A stretch of 62,722 nt of DNA from Christensenellaceae bacterium OttesenSCG-928-K19 (GTDB taxonomy: Bacteria; Bacillota; Clostridia; Christensenellales; Christensenellaceae): positions 1 through 62,722 of the forward strand of contig JAJDHD010000012.1 of NCBI GenBank assembly GCA_030266015.1, read 5' to 3'. How positions within the stretch are numbered: the first letter of the stretch is position 1; each line of letters opens with the position of its first letter. The notes under the pieces are model-generated. The model searched no databases, was not told the origin of the DNA, and was given only the letters and a program-made list of their open reading frames with translations. Of the stretch, positions 26,324 through 35,292 are shown in pieces. Both the position numbers and the translations under genes were made by a program.

Positions 26324-27340
26324 CTACACAAACTGCCCCAAAAACCGCACATCGTTTTCATATAACAGCCGAATATCCGTAATGCCATATTTTGTAGTAG
26401 CCAGCCTGTCTACGCCAAGGCCAAATGCAAACCCGCTGTATTCCTCCGGGTCAAGCCCCACATTACGCAGCACAACAGGATTCACCGAGCCGCAGCCCAG
26501 CACCTCTATCATGCCCGCCCCCTTGCACGCCGGACAACCGCTACCCTTGCACACCGTGCAGGTCACATCCACCTCGGCGGATGGCTCTGTAAACGGGAAA
26601 AACCCCGGGCGAAACTTTGTCTTTACGTCCTCGCCATAATAACTCTTCAAGAATGTATTAATCGTCCCCTTCAAATCCGAGAAGCGGATGTTCTTGTCCA
26701 CAACCAGCCCCTCCAGCTGCATGAACACCGGCGAATGCGTCGCGTCCACATCGTCGCAACGAAACACCCTGCCCGGGCAAATCATGCGGATAGGCGGCTT
26801 TTGCGTGAGCATCGTACGAATTTGCACAGGCGATGTATGCGTCCGAAGGACAACGTCATCACTGATATAGAACGTATCCTGCGCATCGCGCGACGGATGC
26901 TCCTTGGGGATATTCAGCTTTTCAAAGTTGTATTCGTCCAGCTCCACCTCCGGGCCTTCCAGCACATCAAAGCCCATGCTCACAAAAATATCCCGCAGCT
27001 CATAATACACCTGTGTGAGCGGATGCAAAGCACCCACTTTGCCGCCTGTGCCCGGCAGCGTAATGTCGATCACCTCGCCCTGCATTTTCTTTTGCTGTTC
27101 CTTATGCGCGATGATACTCTGACGTTCCTTGAGCGCCTGCTCCACCTCCGTGCGCAGCGTGTTCACATCCTTGCCAAACGCTGGGCGTTCCTCTGGGGAA
27201 AGCTGCCCCATCTGCTTCATCAGGGAAGTAATTTCCCCCTTCTTTCCCAAATATTTCACGCGCACATCATTTAAAGCCGCGCTGTCACCACACGCCGCAA
27301 TCGCCTGGGTCGCGTTTTTTTTGATTTCCTCTACATTCAT
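26324..27340 (-). CDS. pheS: Phenylalanyl-tRNA synthetase alpha chain
   Basis: 338 aa. N-terminal coiled coil (about 1-85), then class II motifs: [44 protein letters not shown] (motif 2 region) and [12 protein letters not shown] (motif 3). Includes [20 protein letters not shown], the usual Cys-rich insert. It starts 5 bases after the methyltransferase gene. I see no T-box in the short space upstream. Confidence 0.97.
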   Translation of the reverse strand: MNVEEIKKNATQAIAACGDSAALNDVRVKYLGKKGEITSLMKQMGQLSPEERPAFGKDVNTLRTEVEQALKERQSIIAHKEQQKKMQGEVIDITLPGTGGKVGALHPLTQVYYELRDIFVSMGFDVLEGPEVELDEYNFEKLNIPKEHPSRDAQDTFYISDDVVLRTHTSPVQIRTMLTQKPPIRMICPGRVFRCDDVDATHSPVFMQLEGLVVDKNIRFSDLKGTINTFLKSYYGEDVKTKFRPGFFPFTEPSAEVDVTCTVCKGSGCPACKGAGMIEVLGCGSVNPVVLRNVGLDPEEYSGFAFGLGVDRLATTKYGITDIRLLYENDVRFLGQFV

Positions 27341-27345
27341 TTTGC

Positions 27346-28107
27346 TTATCCTTTCAACCGTTTCCGCACCTCATACAGCATAATCCCCGCCGCCACACTG
27401 GCGTTCAGGCTTTCCGCTTTACCGTAAATGGGGATGGTATATTGCTCGTCCGCCAGCTCCATCACTTCCGGGCAAATGCCCCGCGACTCGTTGCCTATCA
27501 CCACACAAACCCGCTCATGCGAGGCAAAAAGCTGATCCGTTCCCTTTAGGCTGCCCGCAACAACTACCCCGCCCTGCTTTTTAAATTCCTTCAGGCGACG
27601 CACAAGGTCACACACCTCCACATCGATATGGAATGTGCTGCCCATTGCGGCACGCTGCACCTTTGGCCCGTAAATATCCGCGCTCGCAGCCGAAACACAT
27701 ACTCCGTCCGCCCCGGCGGCATCCGCCGTGCGGATAATCGTCCCCAGGTTTTTGGGGTCGTTCACATCGTCCATCGCCACATAAAACCTGCCCCCGGTGT
27801 TTTTCTTTTGCGTTCCCTTTACAAGGCAAGCAAGCTCCTTGGGCGGCGATTTGGTATCCGCAATCTGCTCCAGCACCTCATACGGCACTTTTATCACGTC
27901 TACATTACGCTGCTTTGCTTCGTGCACCACATCCGAATTCTTATCCGAAACAATGACACTCTCCACATGCTGGCCATATTCAAACGCCTCCAATATTGTC
28001 TTGCCACCTTCAATGATATACTTACCTTGCTCGTCACGGTATTTCTTACGCTTCAGCGACTTCAACATTTTGATATAATCGTTTGTATGGCTGGTAATCT
28101 CTTTCAT
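27346..28107 (-). CDS. TrmH/SpoU-family RNA 2'-O-methyltransferase
   Basis: 253 aa. An N-terminal substrate-binding domain ([20 protein letters not shown]) is followed by the SPOUT knot: [35 protein letters not shown] and [18 protein letters not shown]. The family methylates rRNA or tRNA ribose with SAM; the exact site is unknown. GAGGTG lies five bases before the ATG. It sits between rplT and pheS as in many Clostridia. Confidence 0.93.
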   Translation of the reverse strand: MKEITSHTNDYIKMLKSLKRKKYRDEQGKYIIEGGKTILEAFEYGQHVESVIVSDKNSDVVHEAKQRNVDVIKVPYEVLEQIADTKSPPKELACLVKGTQKKNTGGRFYVAMDDVNDPKNLGTIIRTADAAGADGVCVSAASADIYGPKVQRAAMGSTFHIDVEVCDLVRRLKEFKKQGGVVVAGSLKGTDQLFASHERVCVVIGNESRGICPEVMELADEQYTIPIYGKAESLNASVAAGIMLYEVRKRLKG

Positions 28108-28130
28108 CGCGCACCTCAATCACAGTGTAA

Positions 28131-28162
28131 AAAAGGTTTTATCATGAATGATAAAACCTTTT
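28131..28162 (-). terminator. Terminator of the infC operon
   Basis: A perfect 15-base-pair stem AAAAGGTTTTATCAT/ATGATAAAACCTTTT with a two-base loop, just after rplT. Works in either direction. Confidence 0.9.
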
Positions 28163-28177
28163 GATTGCTTTTGCGAT

Positions 28178-28537
28178 TTACGCCTGTACTTTTTTCTTTG
28201 CCGTATCCGCAAGCTCTTTAAATGCCGCTTTATCATTCACAGCCATATCTGCGAGTATCTTCCGGTTCAGGTCAATCCCGCTTTGTTTGAGGCCGTTCAT
28301 AAACTGCGAATAGCTGATCCCATTTTGCCGCGCTTCAGCGTTGATGCGCACAATCCACAGCCTGCGCATGTCGCGTTTCTTCAGCTTCCTGCCGACATAC
28401 GCATACTGCATGGACTTCATCACAGCTTGCTTTGCCGATTTATATTGCTTAGATTTCGCCCCGAAATAACCTTTCGCGAGCTTAAAAACTCTCCTGCGTT
28501 TTTTATGAGCGCCAACCGCCCGTTTTACTCTTGCCAT
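28178..28537 (-). CDS. rplT: 50S ribosomal protein L20
   Basis: 119 aa, typical length. Starts [40 protein letters not shown] and [20 protein letters not shown] are family signatures. Binds 23S rRNA early in assembly and is expected to repress its own operon through the leader at 29321-29488. Confidence 0.98.
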   Translation of the reverse strand: MARVKRAVGAHKKRRRVFKLAKGYFGAKSKQYKSAKQAVMKSMQYAYVGRKLKKRDMRRLWIVRINAEARQNGISYSQFMNGLKQSGIDLNRKILADMAVNDKAAFKELADTAKKKVQA

Positions 28538-28560
28538 TTTATTTTACCTCCACTACTCAA

Positions 28561-28758
28561 TTACTTATAGGGTATCAGCATTCTGATATTCTTTTGCTCC
28601 GCCGCACTGATGAGCGTACCCTTACGGAGGTTTCTTTTTCTCTTCGCTGATTTTTTGTTCAAAATGTGGCTTTTATACGCTTTCGCGCGTTTCACTTTGC
28701 CGGATTTCGTCACACTGAACCTTTTTGCCGCACCCCTGTGCGTCTTCATTTTTGGCAT
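28561..28758 (-). CDS. rpmI: 50S ribosomal protein L35
   Basis: 65 aa. [20 protein letters not shown], then [20 protein letters not shown], standard L35. Second gene of the infC-rpmI-rplT operon, 23 bases before rplT. Confidence 0.98.
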   Translation of the reverse strand: MPKMKTHRGAAKRFSVTKSGKVKRAKAYKSHILNKKSAKRKRNLRKGTLISAAEQKNIRMLIPYK

Positions 28759-28801
28759 GATACACGCCCTCCTCTTTAAAAAATATGTAAATCATTATTT
28801 G

Positions 28802-29320
28802 CTATTTTTTCTCTGTTTTGGGCGTCAGCACCATAAACATGCTTCTGCCTTCCATTTTCGCATTTTTTTCCACTGTCCCAACGTCTTCCAGCATCTCAAT
28901 GAACTGCGTCATCACCGCACGCCCTTTATCGGTATGCGCCAACTGCCTGCCACGGAACCGTATGGATACCTTAACTTTATCACCCGCCAAAAGGAACTTA
29001 CGCACATTTTTTGCCTTTATCTCCATATCATGCGTATCAATGGTGGCAGAAAGGCGCATTTCCTTTATTTCCACGGTCTTTTGATGCTTTTTGGCTTCTT
29101 TTAATTTCTTGCCCTGCTCAAACTTATACTTCCCGTAGTCCATAATCTTGCACACGGGCGGGTTTGCCTTGGGCGAGATATTCGCCAGGTCCATATCTGC
29201 TTCTTCCGCAAGCTTCATTGCCTGCTCCAGGGGCATCACGCCGAGCTGTTCGCCGTCCGCGCCGATAACCCTTACTTCCTTATCCCTTATTTGTTCATTG
29301 ATGAACAGATCGTTAGCGAT
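28802..29320 (-). CDS. infC: Translation initiation factor IF-3
   Basis: 172 aa. The N-domain begins IANDLFINEQIRDKEVRVIG and the C-domain includes KEMRLSATIDTHDMEIKAKN and RPFLLAGDKVKV-like sequence. I place the start at ATC (29320), about 10 bases after AAAGG, because IF-3 genes usually use a rare start codon for self-control; GTG at 29329 would leave only two bases from the ribosome site. IF-3 prevents initiation at wrong codons and prevents subunit joining. Confidence 0.93.
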   Translation of the reverse strand: MANDLFINEQIRDKEVRVIGADGEQLGVMPLEQAMKLAEEADMDLANISPKANPPVCKIMDYGKYKFEQGKKLKEAKKHQKTVEIKEMRLSATIDTHDMEIKAKNVRKFLLAGDKVKVSIRFRGRQLAHTDKGRAVMTQFIEMLEDVGTVEKNAKMEGRSMFMVLTPKTEKK

Positions 29321-29488
29321 TAGAGTCACATCCTTTCTTGCAGCATATACCGCTGCGGCCTGACTGTTCCTACCCACAAAAAAACGGATAGTAAACTACC
29401 CGTGTCAATCATAACAGCTTTTGCTATTTGACACTGCAAGCGCAATTGCCGGCAGGTGAGAAACTGGGTAGTCTCTGCTTTCTTTTGC
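29321..29488 (-). ncRNA. L20-type ribosomal protein leader
   Basis: The transcript from the promoter at 29495-29524 has a structured leader of about 165 bases before infC, including the ACCTGCCGGCAA segment and an attenuator hairpin. Position and layout match the Firmicutes L20 leader, in which L20 binding favours termination. Identified by context and features, not by covariance search. Confidence 0.8.
29377..29403 (-). terminator. Attenuator in the infC leader
   Basis: ACGGGTAGT pairs with ACTATCCGT and is followed by seven T residues on the minus strand, about 57 bases before the infC start. Confidence 0.85.
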
Positions 29489-29494
29489 TTTTGT

Positions 29495-29524
29495 ATCATA
29501 GCATAGCCCCATGCCTGGTGTCAA
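29495..29524 (-). promoter_or_regulatory. Promoter of the infC operon
   Basis: TTGACA, 18 bases, TATGAT on the minus strand. Confidence 0.85.
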
Positions 29525-29533
29525 GTTTTTCCG

Positions 29534-29704
29534 TCACAAAATCATCTTTGCCAGCACATCCTCCAAGCTTTCAAAAAACTTCGTAATATGACACAGGAAT
29601 TTCGCAATATCAACCAGCTTTGTCACATACATGGTTGTGCCGCGGAAATATTCAAATAGTTCCCGCCGTTCCCAATGCTCGTAGTCTATTCTTGTAAATT
29701 CCAT
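29534..29704 (-). pseudogene. N-terminal remnant of a chloramphenicol acetyltransferase-like gene
   Basis: 56 codons. MEFTRIDYEHWERRELFEYF followed by TTMYVTKLVDI resembles the first about 36 residues of type A chloramphenicol acetyltransferase-family proteins (usual length about 210). The remainder is lost and the frame ends in unrelated sequence. No ribosome site is seen. It lies between the infC promoter and the metY terminator and is presumably non-functional. Confidence 0.65.
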
Positions 29705-29742
29705 ATTTGCCAGTATAGCGCACATGATTGTTTTGCACAAGC

Positions 29743-29767
29743 AAAAAGCCCCGCATATGCGAGGCTT
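29743..29767 (-). terminator. Terminator of the metY operon
   Basis: AAAGCCTCGCATATGCGGGGC hairpin, then TTTTT on the minus strand, about 130 bases after metY. Confidence 0.75.
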
Positions 29768-29897
29768 TGAAAACAACCAATCCCAGGCTGGCAAGAAAGG
29801 CCCTGTTGCAAGGAAGTGCTCAGTCCGGCAGATAAAACAGAATGAGAAATTCATCGAGATCTCAGGACTGTGTGCTAACGCAATAAATGTCGTGCCT

Positions 29898-31172
29898 TTA
29901 TTGTACTGCCTGATCCAGCGCCTGCTTCAAGTCGGCTATAATATCCTCCGCGTTTTCAATACCAACTGAAAGCCGTATCAAATCCGGCGTGATACCTGCC
30001 GCTATAAGCTGCTCATCCGTCATCTGCCGATGTGTTGCGCTGGCCGGGTGCAGCGCACAGGTGCGGTTCATCGCCACATGCACCACAAGCGCTATCATCT
30101 CCAGGCTATCCATAAAGCGCACCGCGCCTTGCCTGCCGCCCTTCACGCGAACCATAATCACGCCGGAAGAACCATCTGGCAGGTATTTCTGAGCCATGTC
30201 ATAGTATTTATCCCCCCTGAGGCCGGGATATCCCACTTCTACCACGCTATCTTGCGCTGCCAAAAACTCCGCCACCTTTTGCGCATTGGCACAGTGCCGT
30301 TCCATACGCAGTGCCAATGTTTGCAGCCCCAAGTCAATTAAAAAGGCTCCCTCTGCCGTGGGGCAGGCGCCCAAATCCCTCATCAGCTGTGTGCGCGCTT
30401 TTGTAATATACGCCGCCTTGCCAAAATTCTTGGTATACGTCACACCATGGTACGAGTCATCCGGCGTGGAAAGGCCAGGGTATTTGCCGTTATCCCAGTT
30501 GAAATTGCCGCTATCCACAATCACACCGCCCACCTGCACGGCATGGCCGTCCATGTATTTGGTGGTGGAATGCAGCACAATATCCGCGCCATGCTCAATC
30601 GGCCTGCAAAGGATGGGCGTGGCAAACGTATTGTCAATGAGCAGCGGCACATCATGCTTTTTCGCAATCCGTGCAAACTTTTCAATATCCAGTACTTTAA
30701 TGGCAGGATTGGCAATCGTCTCGCCAAACAGCCCTTTTGTGTTTTTCTTAAATGCCTTGCTTATCTCCTCTTCATTCGCTTCCGGGTCAACAAAAGTCAC
30801 GTCGATCCCCAGCTTCCTCAGCGTCACGTTAAACAGGTTGAACGTGCCGCCATAGATGGTGGACGAGCTGACAAAATGATCACCCGCATCCGCGATGTTG
30901 AGCAATGCAATCAGTGACGCCGCCTGCCCGGACGAGGTGATCATTGCACCCACGCCGCCTTCCATCGCCGCGATTTTTTCCTCCACAAAACCCACCGTGG
31001 GGTTTGCCAGCCGAGTATAGAAATAGCCCGGCTTTTTCAAGTCAAACAAATCGCCAATATGCTCGGTCGAATCATATTCGTAGGTCGTGCTCTGGTAAAT
31101 AGGCATTGCAAACGGCTCTCCGCTTTTTGCCTTATACCCTTCCGTCACGCATTTCGTATCTATCTTTGTCAT
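29898..31172 (-). CDS. metY: O-acetylhomoserine sulfhydrylase
   Basis: 424 aa PLP enzyme of the Cys/Met metabolism family. MPIYQSTTYEYDSTEHIGDL, YTRLANPTVGFVEEKIAAME and the PLP-lysine region HSTTKYMDGHAVQVGG are present, and DLIRLSVGIENAEDIIADLKQAL closes it. It makes homocysteine from O-acetylhomoserine and sulfide. GGAGG precedes the ATG. It is the last gene of a tight thrS-lipoprotein-metY run. A methionine gamma-lyase-type activity cannot be fully excluded. Confidence 0.93.
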   Translation of the reverse strand: MTKIDTKCVTEGYKAKSGEPFAMPIYQSTTYEYDSTEHIGDLFDLKKPGYFYTRLANPTVGFVEEKIAAMEGGVGAMITSSGQAASLIALLNIADAGDHFVSSSTIYGGTFNLFNVTLRKLGIDVTFVDPEANEEEISKAFKKNTKGLFGETIANPAIKVLDIEKFARIAKKHDVPLLIDNTFATPILCRPIEHGADIVLHSTTKYMDGHAVQVGGVIVDSGNFNWDNGKYPGLSTPDDSYHGVTYTKNFGKAAYITKARTQLMRDLGACPTAEGAFLIDLGLQTLALRMERHCANAQKVAEFLAAQDSVVEVGYPGLRGDKYYDMAQKYLPDGSSGVIMVRVKGGRQGAVRFMDSLEMIALVVHVAMNRTCALHPASATHRQMTDEQLIAAGITPDLIRLSVGIENAEDIIADLKQALDQAVQ

Positions 31173-31186
31173 AATTGCCTCCAGCT

Positions 31187-31630
31187 TTATTCACGGTCCA
31201 ATGTTCCCGCGGCAATAGCATACATAAGCTCTGTATTCCCCGCGGAATCAAACAAAATTTCCACAACAACAACTTTACCGTCTTGCACTGATTCTGTCGC
31301 CATTTGCAGCGTCTGCACCGTCCCATCGGCTATAATGTCGCTTATTTGCGCATAACCCCGCGCCTCCAGCGCAGAGATATACTGCTGCATCTCCTCTTGC
31401 GACACCGCGCCTGATTCATAAGTAACAACCGCGTATTTCGTACCGTTCTCCGTCCCTGCCTTTGTACCCACTATCTTCTTTTCGCCAACTGCGGAGTACA
31501 GCGACGGGATCTCATCCTCTCCCACTTTAATCACGTCTGCGGTGGATGATACGCACGCTGTTAAAACGCAAACAACAAGAACCAACGCAAGACACAACAT
31601 GGGCATTTTTCTGTTTTTAGGGTGTTTCAT
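31187..31630 (-). CDS. Small lipoprotein
   Basis: 147 aa. Signal sequence ending in VCVLTAC (lipobox LTAC), then a compact domain of about 110 residues without a recognised motif (VTYESGAVSQEEMQQYISAL). AAAGGAG precedes the ATG. It is only 15 bases after thrS and 14 before metY, so it is co-transcribed with both, an odd placement for an envelope protein. Confidence 0.8.
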   Translation of the reverse strand: MKHPKNRKMPMLCLALVLVVCVLTACVSSTADVIKVGEDEIPSLYSAVGEKKIVGTKAGTENGTKYAVVTYESGAVSQEEMQQYISALEARGYAQISDIIADGTVQTLQMATESVQDGKVVVVEILFDSAGNTELMYAIAAGTLDRE

Positions 31631-31645
31631 GCTTTCTCCTTTTTG

Positions 31646-33589
31646 CTAGAATATTATTTTGTCGTCAATCTGCTCCAGGCACATTCGCATGAATTCCTCC
31701 CCGCTCTTATTTCCAATCTCGCCTTCGCCGCGTTTGCGCACAGCAAACGTCCCGTCGGCAATTTCTTTTTCCCCCGCGACAAGCATATATGGAATACGCT
31801 CGTTCCTCGCTTCGCGAATTTTATAGCCAATCTTCTCCTGCCTGTCGTCCACATACACGCGGATTCCCGCCGCACGCAGTTTTTTGGCATATTCATGACA
31901 ATAATCCGCTGCCGCATCCGTAATGCTCATCAGCCGCACCTGCTCGCTCATCATCCACAGTGGCAGCGCGCCCGCGTATTTTTCTATCAGCATGGCAAGC
32001 GTACGCTCGTAGCAGCCGATGGACGAGCGGTGGATAATGATGGGGCGTTTCTTTTGCCCGTCGCTATCCACATATGTCATATCAAACCGCTCGGCAAGCG
32101 CAAAATCTACCTGTATGGTAAACAGGGTATCTTCCTTGCCAAACACATTTTTAAATTGGATATCCAGCTTTGGGCCATAAAAAGCCGCCTCGCCGTCCGC
32201 CTCCACATAGTCTAGCCCCACATGGTCGAGTATCTTTTTCATCGTGCCCTGCGAGCTTTCCCATTCCTCCTTGCTGCCGATATATTTTTCCGTATCGTTT
32301 TCATCCCACTTGGAAAAACGGTAGCTGATATCGTCCTCTATACCCAGCGACTTCATCACATATTTGATCAGATCAATCACCGCTTCAAATTCCTCTTCAA
32401 TCTGCTGCGGCATACAAATGATATGCCCCTCGGAAAGCGTGAACTGGCGAATGCGGATGAGTCCATGCATCTCGCCGGACGCCTCCTTCCTAAACAGCGT
32501 GGAAGTCTCATTATACCGCACAGGCAAATCGCGGTAGCTGTGGTGCTCCGCATTGTAGATCGTGTACTGGAACGGGCAGGTCATGGGCCGCAGGGCAATC
32601 ACTTCCGCCTTTTGCTCTGGGTCGTCCTCTCCCATAATAAACATACCGTCGTGATAATGATCCCAGTGGCCGGAAATAACAAACAAATCCTTCTTGGCCA
32701 TATACGGCGTTTTTGTAAGTTGATAACCACGTTTCTCTTCCTCGTCCTCAACAAAGCGCTGCAACACCTGCATCGTCTTCGCGCCCTTGGGCATCAATAG
32801 CGGCAGGCCCTGCCCCACGGCAGGATGCGTCGTAAAGTAATGCAATTCACGCCCCAGCTTATTGTGGTCGCGTTTTTCCGCTTCTGCAAGCTGCTCCAGG
32901 TATTTGTCCAAATCCTGCTGCTGCAAAAATGCCGTGCCATAAATACGTTGCAGCATTTTATTCTTTTCGTCCCCGCGCCAATATGCGCCCGCCGTTTTCA
33001 GCAGCTTGGGCACCTTCACCTTGCCGGTGGAGGCCACATGCGGGCCGGCACACAGGTCGCAAAAATCACCCTGCGTATAAAAGCTGATCTCCTCGCCCTC
33101 CGGCAGCTCTTCTATCAGCTCCACCTTGTAGTCCTCGCCCAGTTCTTTCACCTTTTTGACAGCTTCACCCCTGGGCAGTACAGACCGCTCGATAGGAATA
33201 TTCTCCGCCACGATCTTTTTCATCTCTTTTTCTATTTTGGCAAGGTCTTCGTTGGTAAACGGCGTCTCCGCGTCAAAGTCATAATAAAAACCGCTGTCCG
33301 TCGCCGGGCCAATCGCCAGCTTTACTCCCGGATAAAGCCGCTTAACCGCCTGTGCCAACACATGCGAGGCCGTGTGCCACATGGCCTTTTTGCCATCTTC
33401 ATCGTCAAAGGTCAGTATGTCCACAGTTGAATCCCGGGTGATTGGCGTGTCGATATCCTGCACGGTGCCATTCACACGCACCGCAAGCGCCTGCTTGCCC
33501 AGCTTCTGTGAGAGCGCCTTGGCAATGTCAAGGCCGCTTGCGCCCTCTGGGAATTCTTTACTGCTTCCATCTTTTAATGTAATCTTCAT
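31646..33589 (-). CDS. thrS: Threonyl-tRNA synthetase
   Basis: 647 aa. N-terminal TGS domain (MKITLKDGSSKEFPEGASGL), the second additional/editing domain with HTASHVLAQAVKRL and CDLCAGPHV, the class II core (RPMTCPFQYTIYN, FRKEASGEMHGLIRIRQFT) and the anticodon domain (YVDDRQEKIGYKIREA). Charges tRNA-Thr. AAGGTGA lies upstream of the chosen ATG. No T-box is visible in the 137 bases upstream. Confidence 0.97.
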   Translation of the reverse strand: MKITLKDGSSKEFPEGASGLDIAKALSQKLGKQALAVRVNGTVQDIDTPITRDSTVDILTFDDEDGKKAMWHTASHVLAQAVKRLYPGVKLAIGPATDSGFYYDFDAETPFTNEDLAKIEKEMKKIVAENIPIERSVLPRGEAVKKVKELGEDYKVELIEELPEGEEISFYTQGDFCDLCAGPHVASTGKVKVPKLLKTAGAYWRGDEKNKMLQRIYGTAFLQQQDLDKYLEQLAEAEKRDHNKLGRELHYFTTHPAVGQGLPLLMPKGAKTMQVLQRFVEDEEEKRGYQLTKTPYMAKKDLFVISGHWDHYHDGMFIMGEDDPEQKAEVIALRPMTCPFQYTIYNAEHHSYRDLPVRYNETSTLFRKEASGEMHGLIRIRQFTLSEGHIICMPQQIEEEFEAVIDLIKYVMKSLGIEDDISYRFSKWDENDTEKYIGSKEEWESSQGTMKKILDHVGLDYVEADGEAAFYGPKLDIQFKNVFGKEDTLFTIQVDFALAERFDMTYVDSDGQKKRPIIIHRSSIGCYERTLAMLIEKYAGALPLWMMSEQVRLMSITDAAADYCHEYAKKLRAAGIRVYVDDRQEKIGYKIREARNERIPYMLVAGEKEIADGTFAVRKRGEGEIGNKSGEEFMRMCLEQIDDKIIF

Positions 33590-33679
33590 CCTACTCACCT
33601 TTTTCTTCTAAAATTAGTACTAATATTACGCCCAAAGCGTATTTTTGTCAATTGGGCAGCACCTTTACTACGCTATCGT

Positions 33680-33710
33680 AAAAAACGGGCTCCCGCCGCA
33701 GCCGGAACCC
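33680..33710 (-). terminator. Terminator of the alarmone-synthetase-like gene
   Basis: GGGTTCC pairs with GGGAGCCC (one G-T pair) and is followed by six T residues on the minus strand. Confidence 0.75.
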
Positions 33711-33726
33711 TCTCTGTTGCTTCCCT

Positions 33727-35091
33727 TCAATCCAGATTCACACTGTTGTTTAAATATAGAAAATAGATCGATTTTTCCTTGTTCCAGTCCGGCCTGTCCT
33801 TTACTATATTGTTTACCGTTTTTTTCAGCGCCTTGGTGAGCGCCTTGACGCCCTCCGCATACAGCAGCGTGATATCCGCGTTGCGGCGGAACACATACCC
33901 CATCTCGCTCATCAGGTCTGTCTTTATCTTTTGCGCCTCTTCCTCCGAGTAAACCTCCTCCAGACGCGAAAGCTCGGCATTTGCCGTCAGCCTGCCTTTA
34001 TAATACCGTAGGAAGGTCTCCAAATCATCCACATTGCTGCCCCGCTCCAGCTCAAACAATATGATAAAAAACAAATGCCAGTTAAAATCCACATTTATAA
34101 GTCGCTGGATTGTCACACCCACCGTATCCACAAACGCATCGCCCGTGTTAAATTCCCGCTCCAGCGTAATGGATTCGCGGAAGGAAATCTCCTGCTTGGT
34201 GATGTTGCCGGTGATAAAGAACGTATCCATCATCACCCGGCCATAATCTTCCATCTGTGCGGCATTATTCACTACAAATATATAATCCACTATGCTGTCG
34301 CACGTGTCCTTAAACTGCACCACAAACCCAAGCTCGTTTTTCATTTTGCGCGCGAATGTGTCATGGATCAGCTTGGACAGGATCGCCTCTATATTCTCTT
34401 TGCGGTAATGAAGCTTGGAGGTGTCCTCTCGCTTGTAGCGCTTGTAGAGCTTGTGAAGCTGCCTGTCCACCAGGCTCAGGTTTTCGCGGATAGACGCCAT
34501 GCTCTCTACCACCTGCTGCTCCACCATAAAGTAGGAAGGGTTTTTGTAGATGATCTTGTGCTCAATATCACCCCAGAACATATTGATCATGGATTTAATC
34601 TGCACCTCAAAGTTGATCCGAAGCTCATTGTCGCCGCCTTTGTCCTCATAGCGCCCGTCGATTTTGTAGATATCAAAACCGTTTTTCTGCTTCAGCGGCT
34701 GCCTGTCGGAAAGCTTCAGGCGTATTTTAGGATAGTCTTCATTAAAAAAGTAAATCTGGTCGTCTGTCCGGTAAAACAACTTTTCGATCAGGGAATACAC
34801 ATATCTTTCGTCTTCCGTAAATTTACATTCTATCCGCAATCCGATGATATCCTGCACATTGGCAATAATCTCTTCCTTGCTGGAATGCAGGCGGTAATAG
34901 CTGTTGCGGATCAGTTTTTCCCGCACGGAATCCACTTCCTTCACACGCGACGTAACCGTCAGCGTGTATTCGGAATTTTTCACGATAATCTCTTCCAGCA
35001 TCTGGGTCAGCTCTTCGGCAATACCAAGATACCGCTGCTGTATTTTTTCATAATAATTTACTACTTCGTCTACATAACTGAAGATATCCAT
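33727..35091 (-). CDS. RelA/SpoT-domain protein (alarmone synthetase-like)
   Basis: 454 aa. Residues about 20-210 resemble the small alarmone synthetase fold: VTSRVKEVDSVREKLIRNSY, NVQDIIGLRIECKFTEDERY and the late ELRINFEVQIKSMINMFWGDIEHKI. The region after about 230 (RKENIEAILSKLIHDTFARK to the C-terminus) is long, helical and unrecognised; it replaces the short tail of typical SAS proteins of about 210-260 aa. The product may make (p)ppGpp or a related nucleotide. AGGAT lies before the ATG, and a strong hairpin precedes that in the leader. Confidence 0.75.
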   Translation of the reverse strand: MDIFSYVDEVVNYYEKIQQRYLGIAEELTQMLEEIIVKNSEYTLTVTSRVKEVDSVREKLIRNSYYRLHSSKEEIIANVQDIIGLRIECKFTEDERYVYSLIEKLFYRTDDQIYFFNEDYPKIRLKLSDRQPLKQKNGFDIYKIDGRYEDKGGDNELRINFEVQIKSMINMFWGDIEHKIIYKNPSYFMVEQQVVESMASIRENLSLVDRQLHKLYKRYKREDTSKLHYRKENIEAILSKLIHDTFARKMKNELGFVVQFKDTCDSIVDYIFVVNNAAQMEDYGRVMMDTFFITGNITKQEISFRESITLEREFNTGDAFVDTVGVTIQRLINVDFNWHLFFIILFELERGSNVDDLETFLRYYKGRLTANAELSRLEEVYSEEEAQKIKTDLMSEMGYVFRRNADITLLYAEGVKALTKALKKTVNNIVKDRPDWNKEKSIYFLYLNNSVNLD

Positions 35092-35112
35092 TCTAATATC
35101 CTGCTGCACAAC

Positions 35113-35168
35113 GCCTTAAAGAAAGATCACTTACGAAGGATGCTCCCGTGTCGATTTTTCTTTAAGGC
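35113..35168 (-). promoter_or_regulatory. Long stem in the leader of the alarmone-synthetase-like gene
   Basis: A perfect 12-base inverted repeat, GCCTTAAAGAAA and TTTCTTTAAGGC, with a 32-base loop. It ends about 20 bases before the start codon, close enough to influence the ribosome site. No T run follows, so it is not a simple terminator. Confidence 0.6.
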
Positions 35169-35170
35169 TC

Positions 35171-35251
35171 CACGAGGAAAACACCCTGTTTTCCCCGTGC
35201 GCCCCTTTCGGTTAATGATATTTTGCTCACGCATAACAGCGTTTCGCAAAA
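35171..35251. repeat. Two-hairpin repeat element, copy 2
   Basis: Hairpin A: CACGAGGAAAACA against TGTTTTCCCCGTG (35171-35199). Hairpin B: TTTTGC/GCAAAA (35221-35226, 35246-35251) with 19-base loop TCACGCATAACAGCGTTTC. Spacer and order are as in the copies at 19953 and 35293. Confidence 0.75.
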
Positions 35252-35292
35252 CGAATTATTTTTTTTACACGTTAGTATATGCCGCGCCATTC

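Noticed and set aside
33590-33726. T-box leader before thrS
   Set aside because: The gap is only 137 bases and lacks a T-box sequence; its hairpin is the terminator of the upstream gene.
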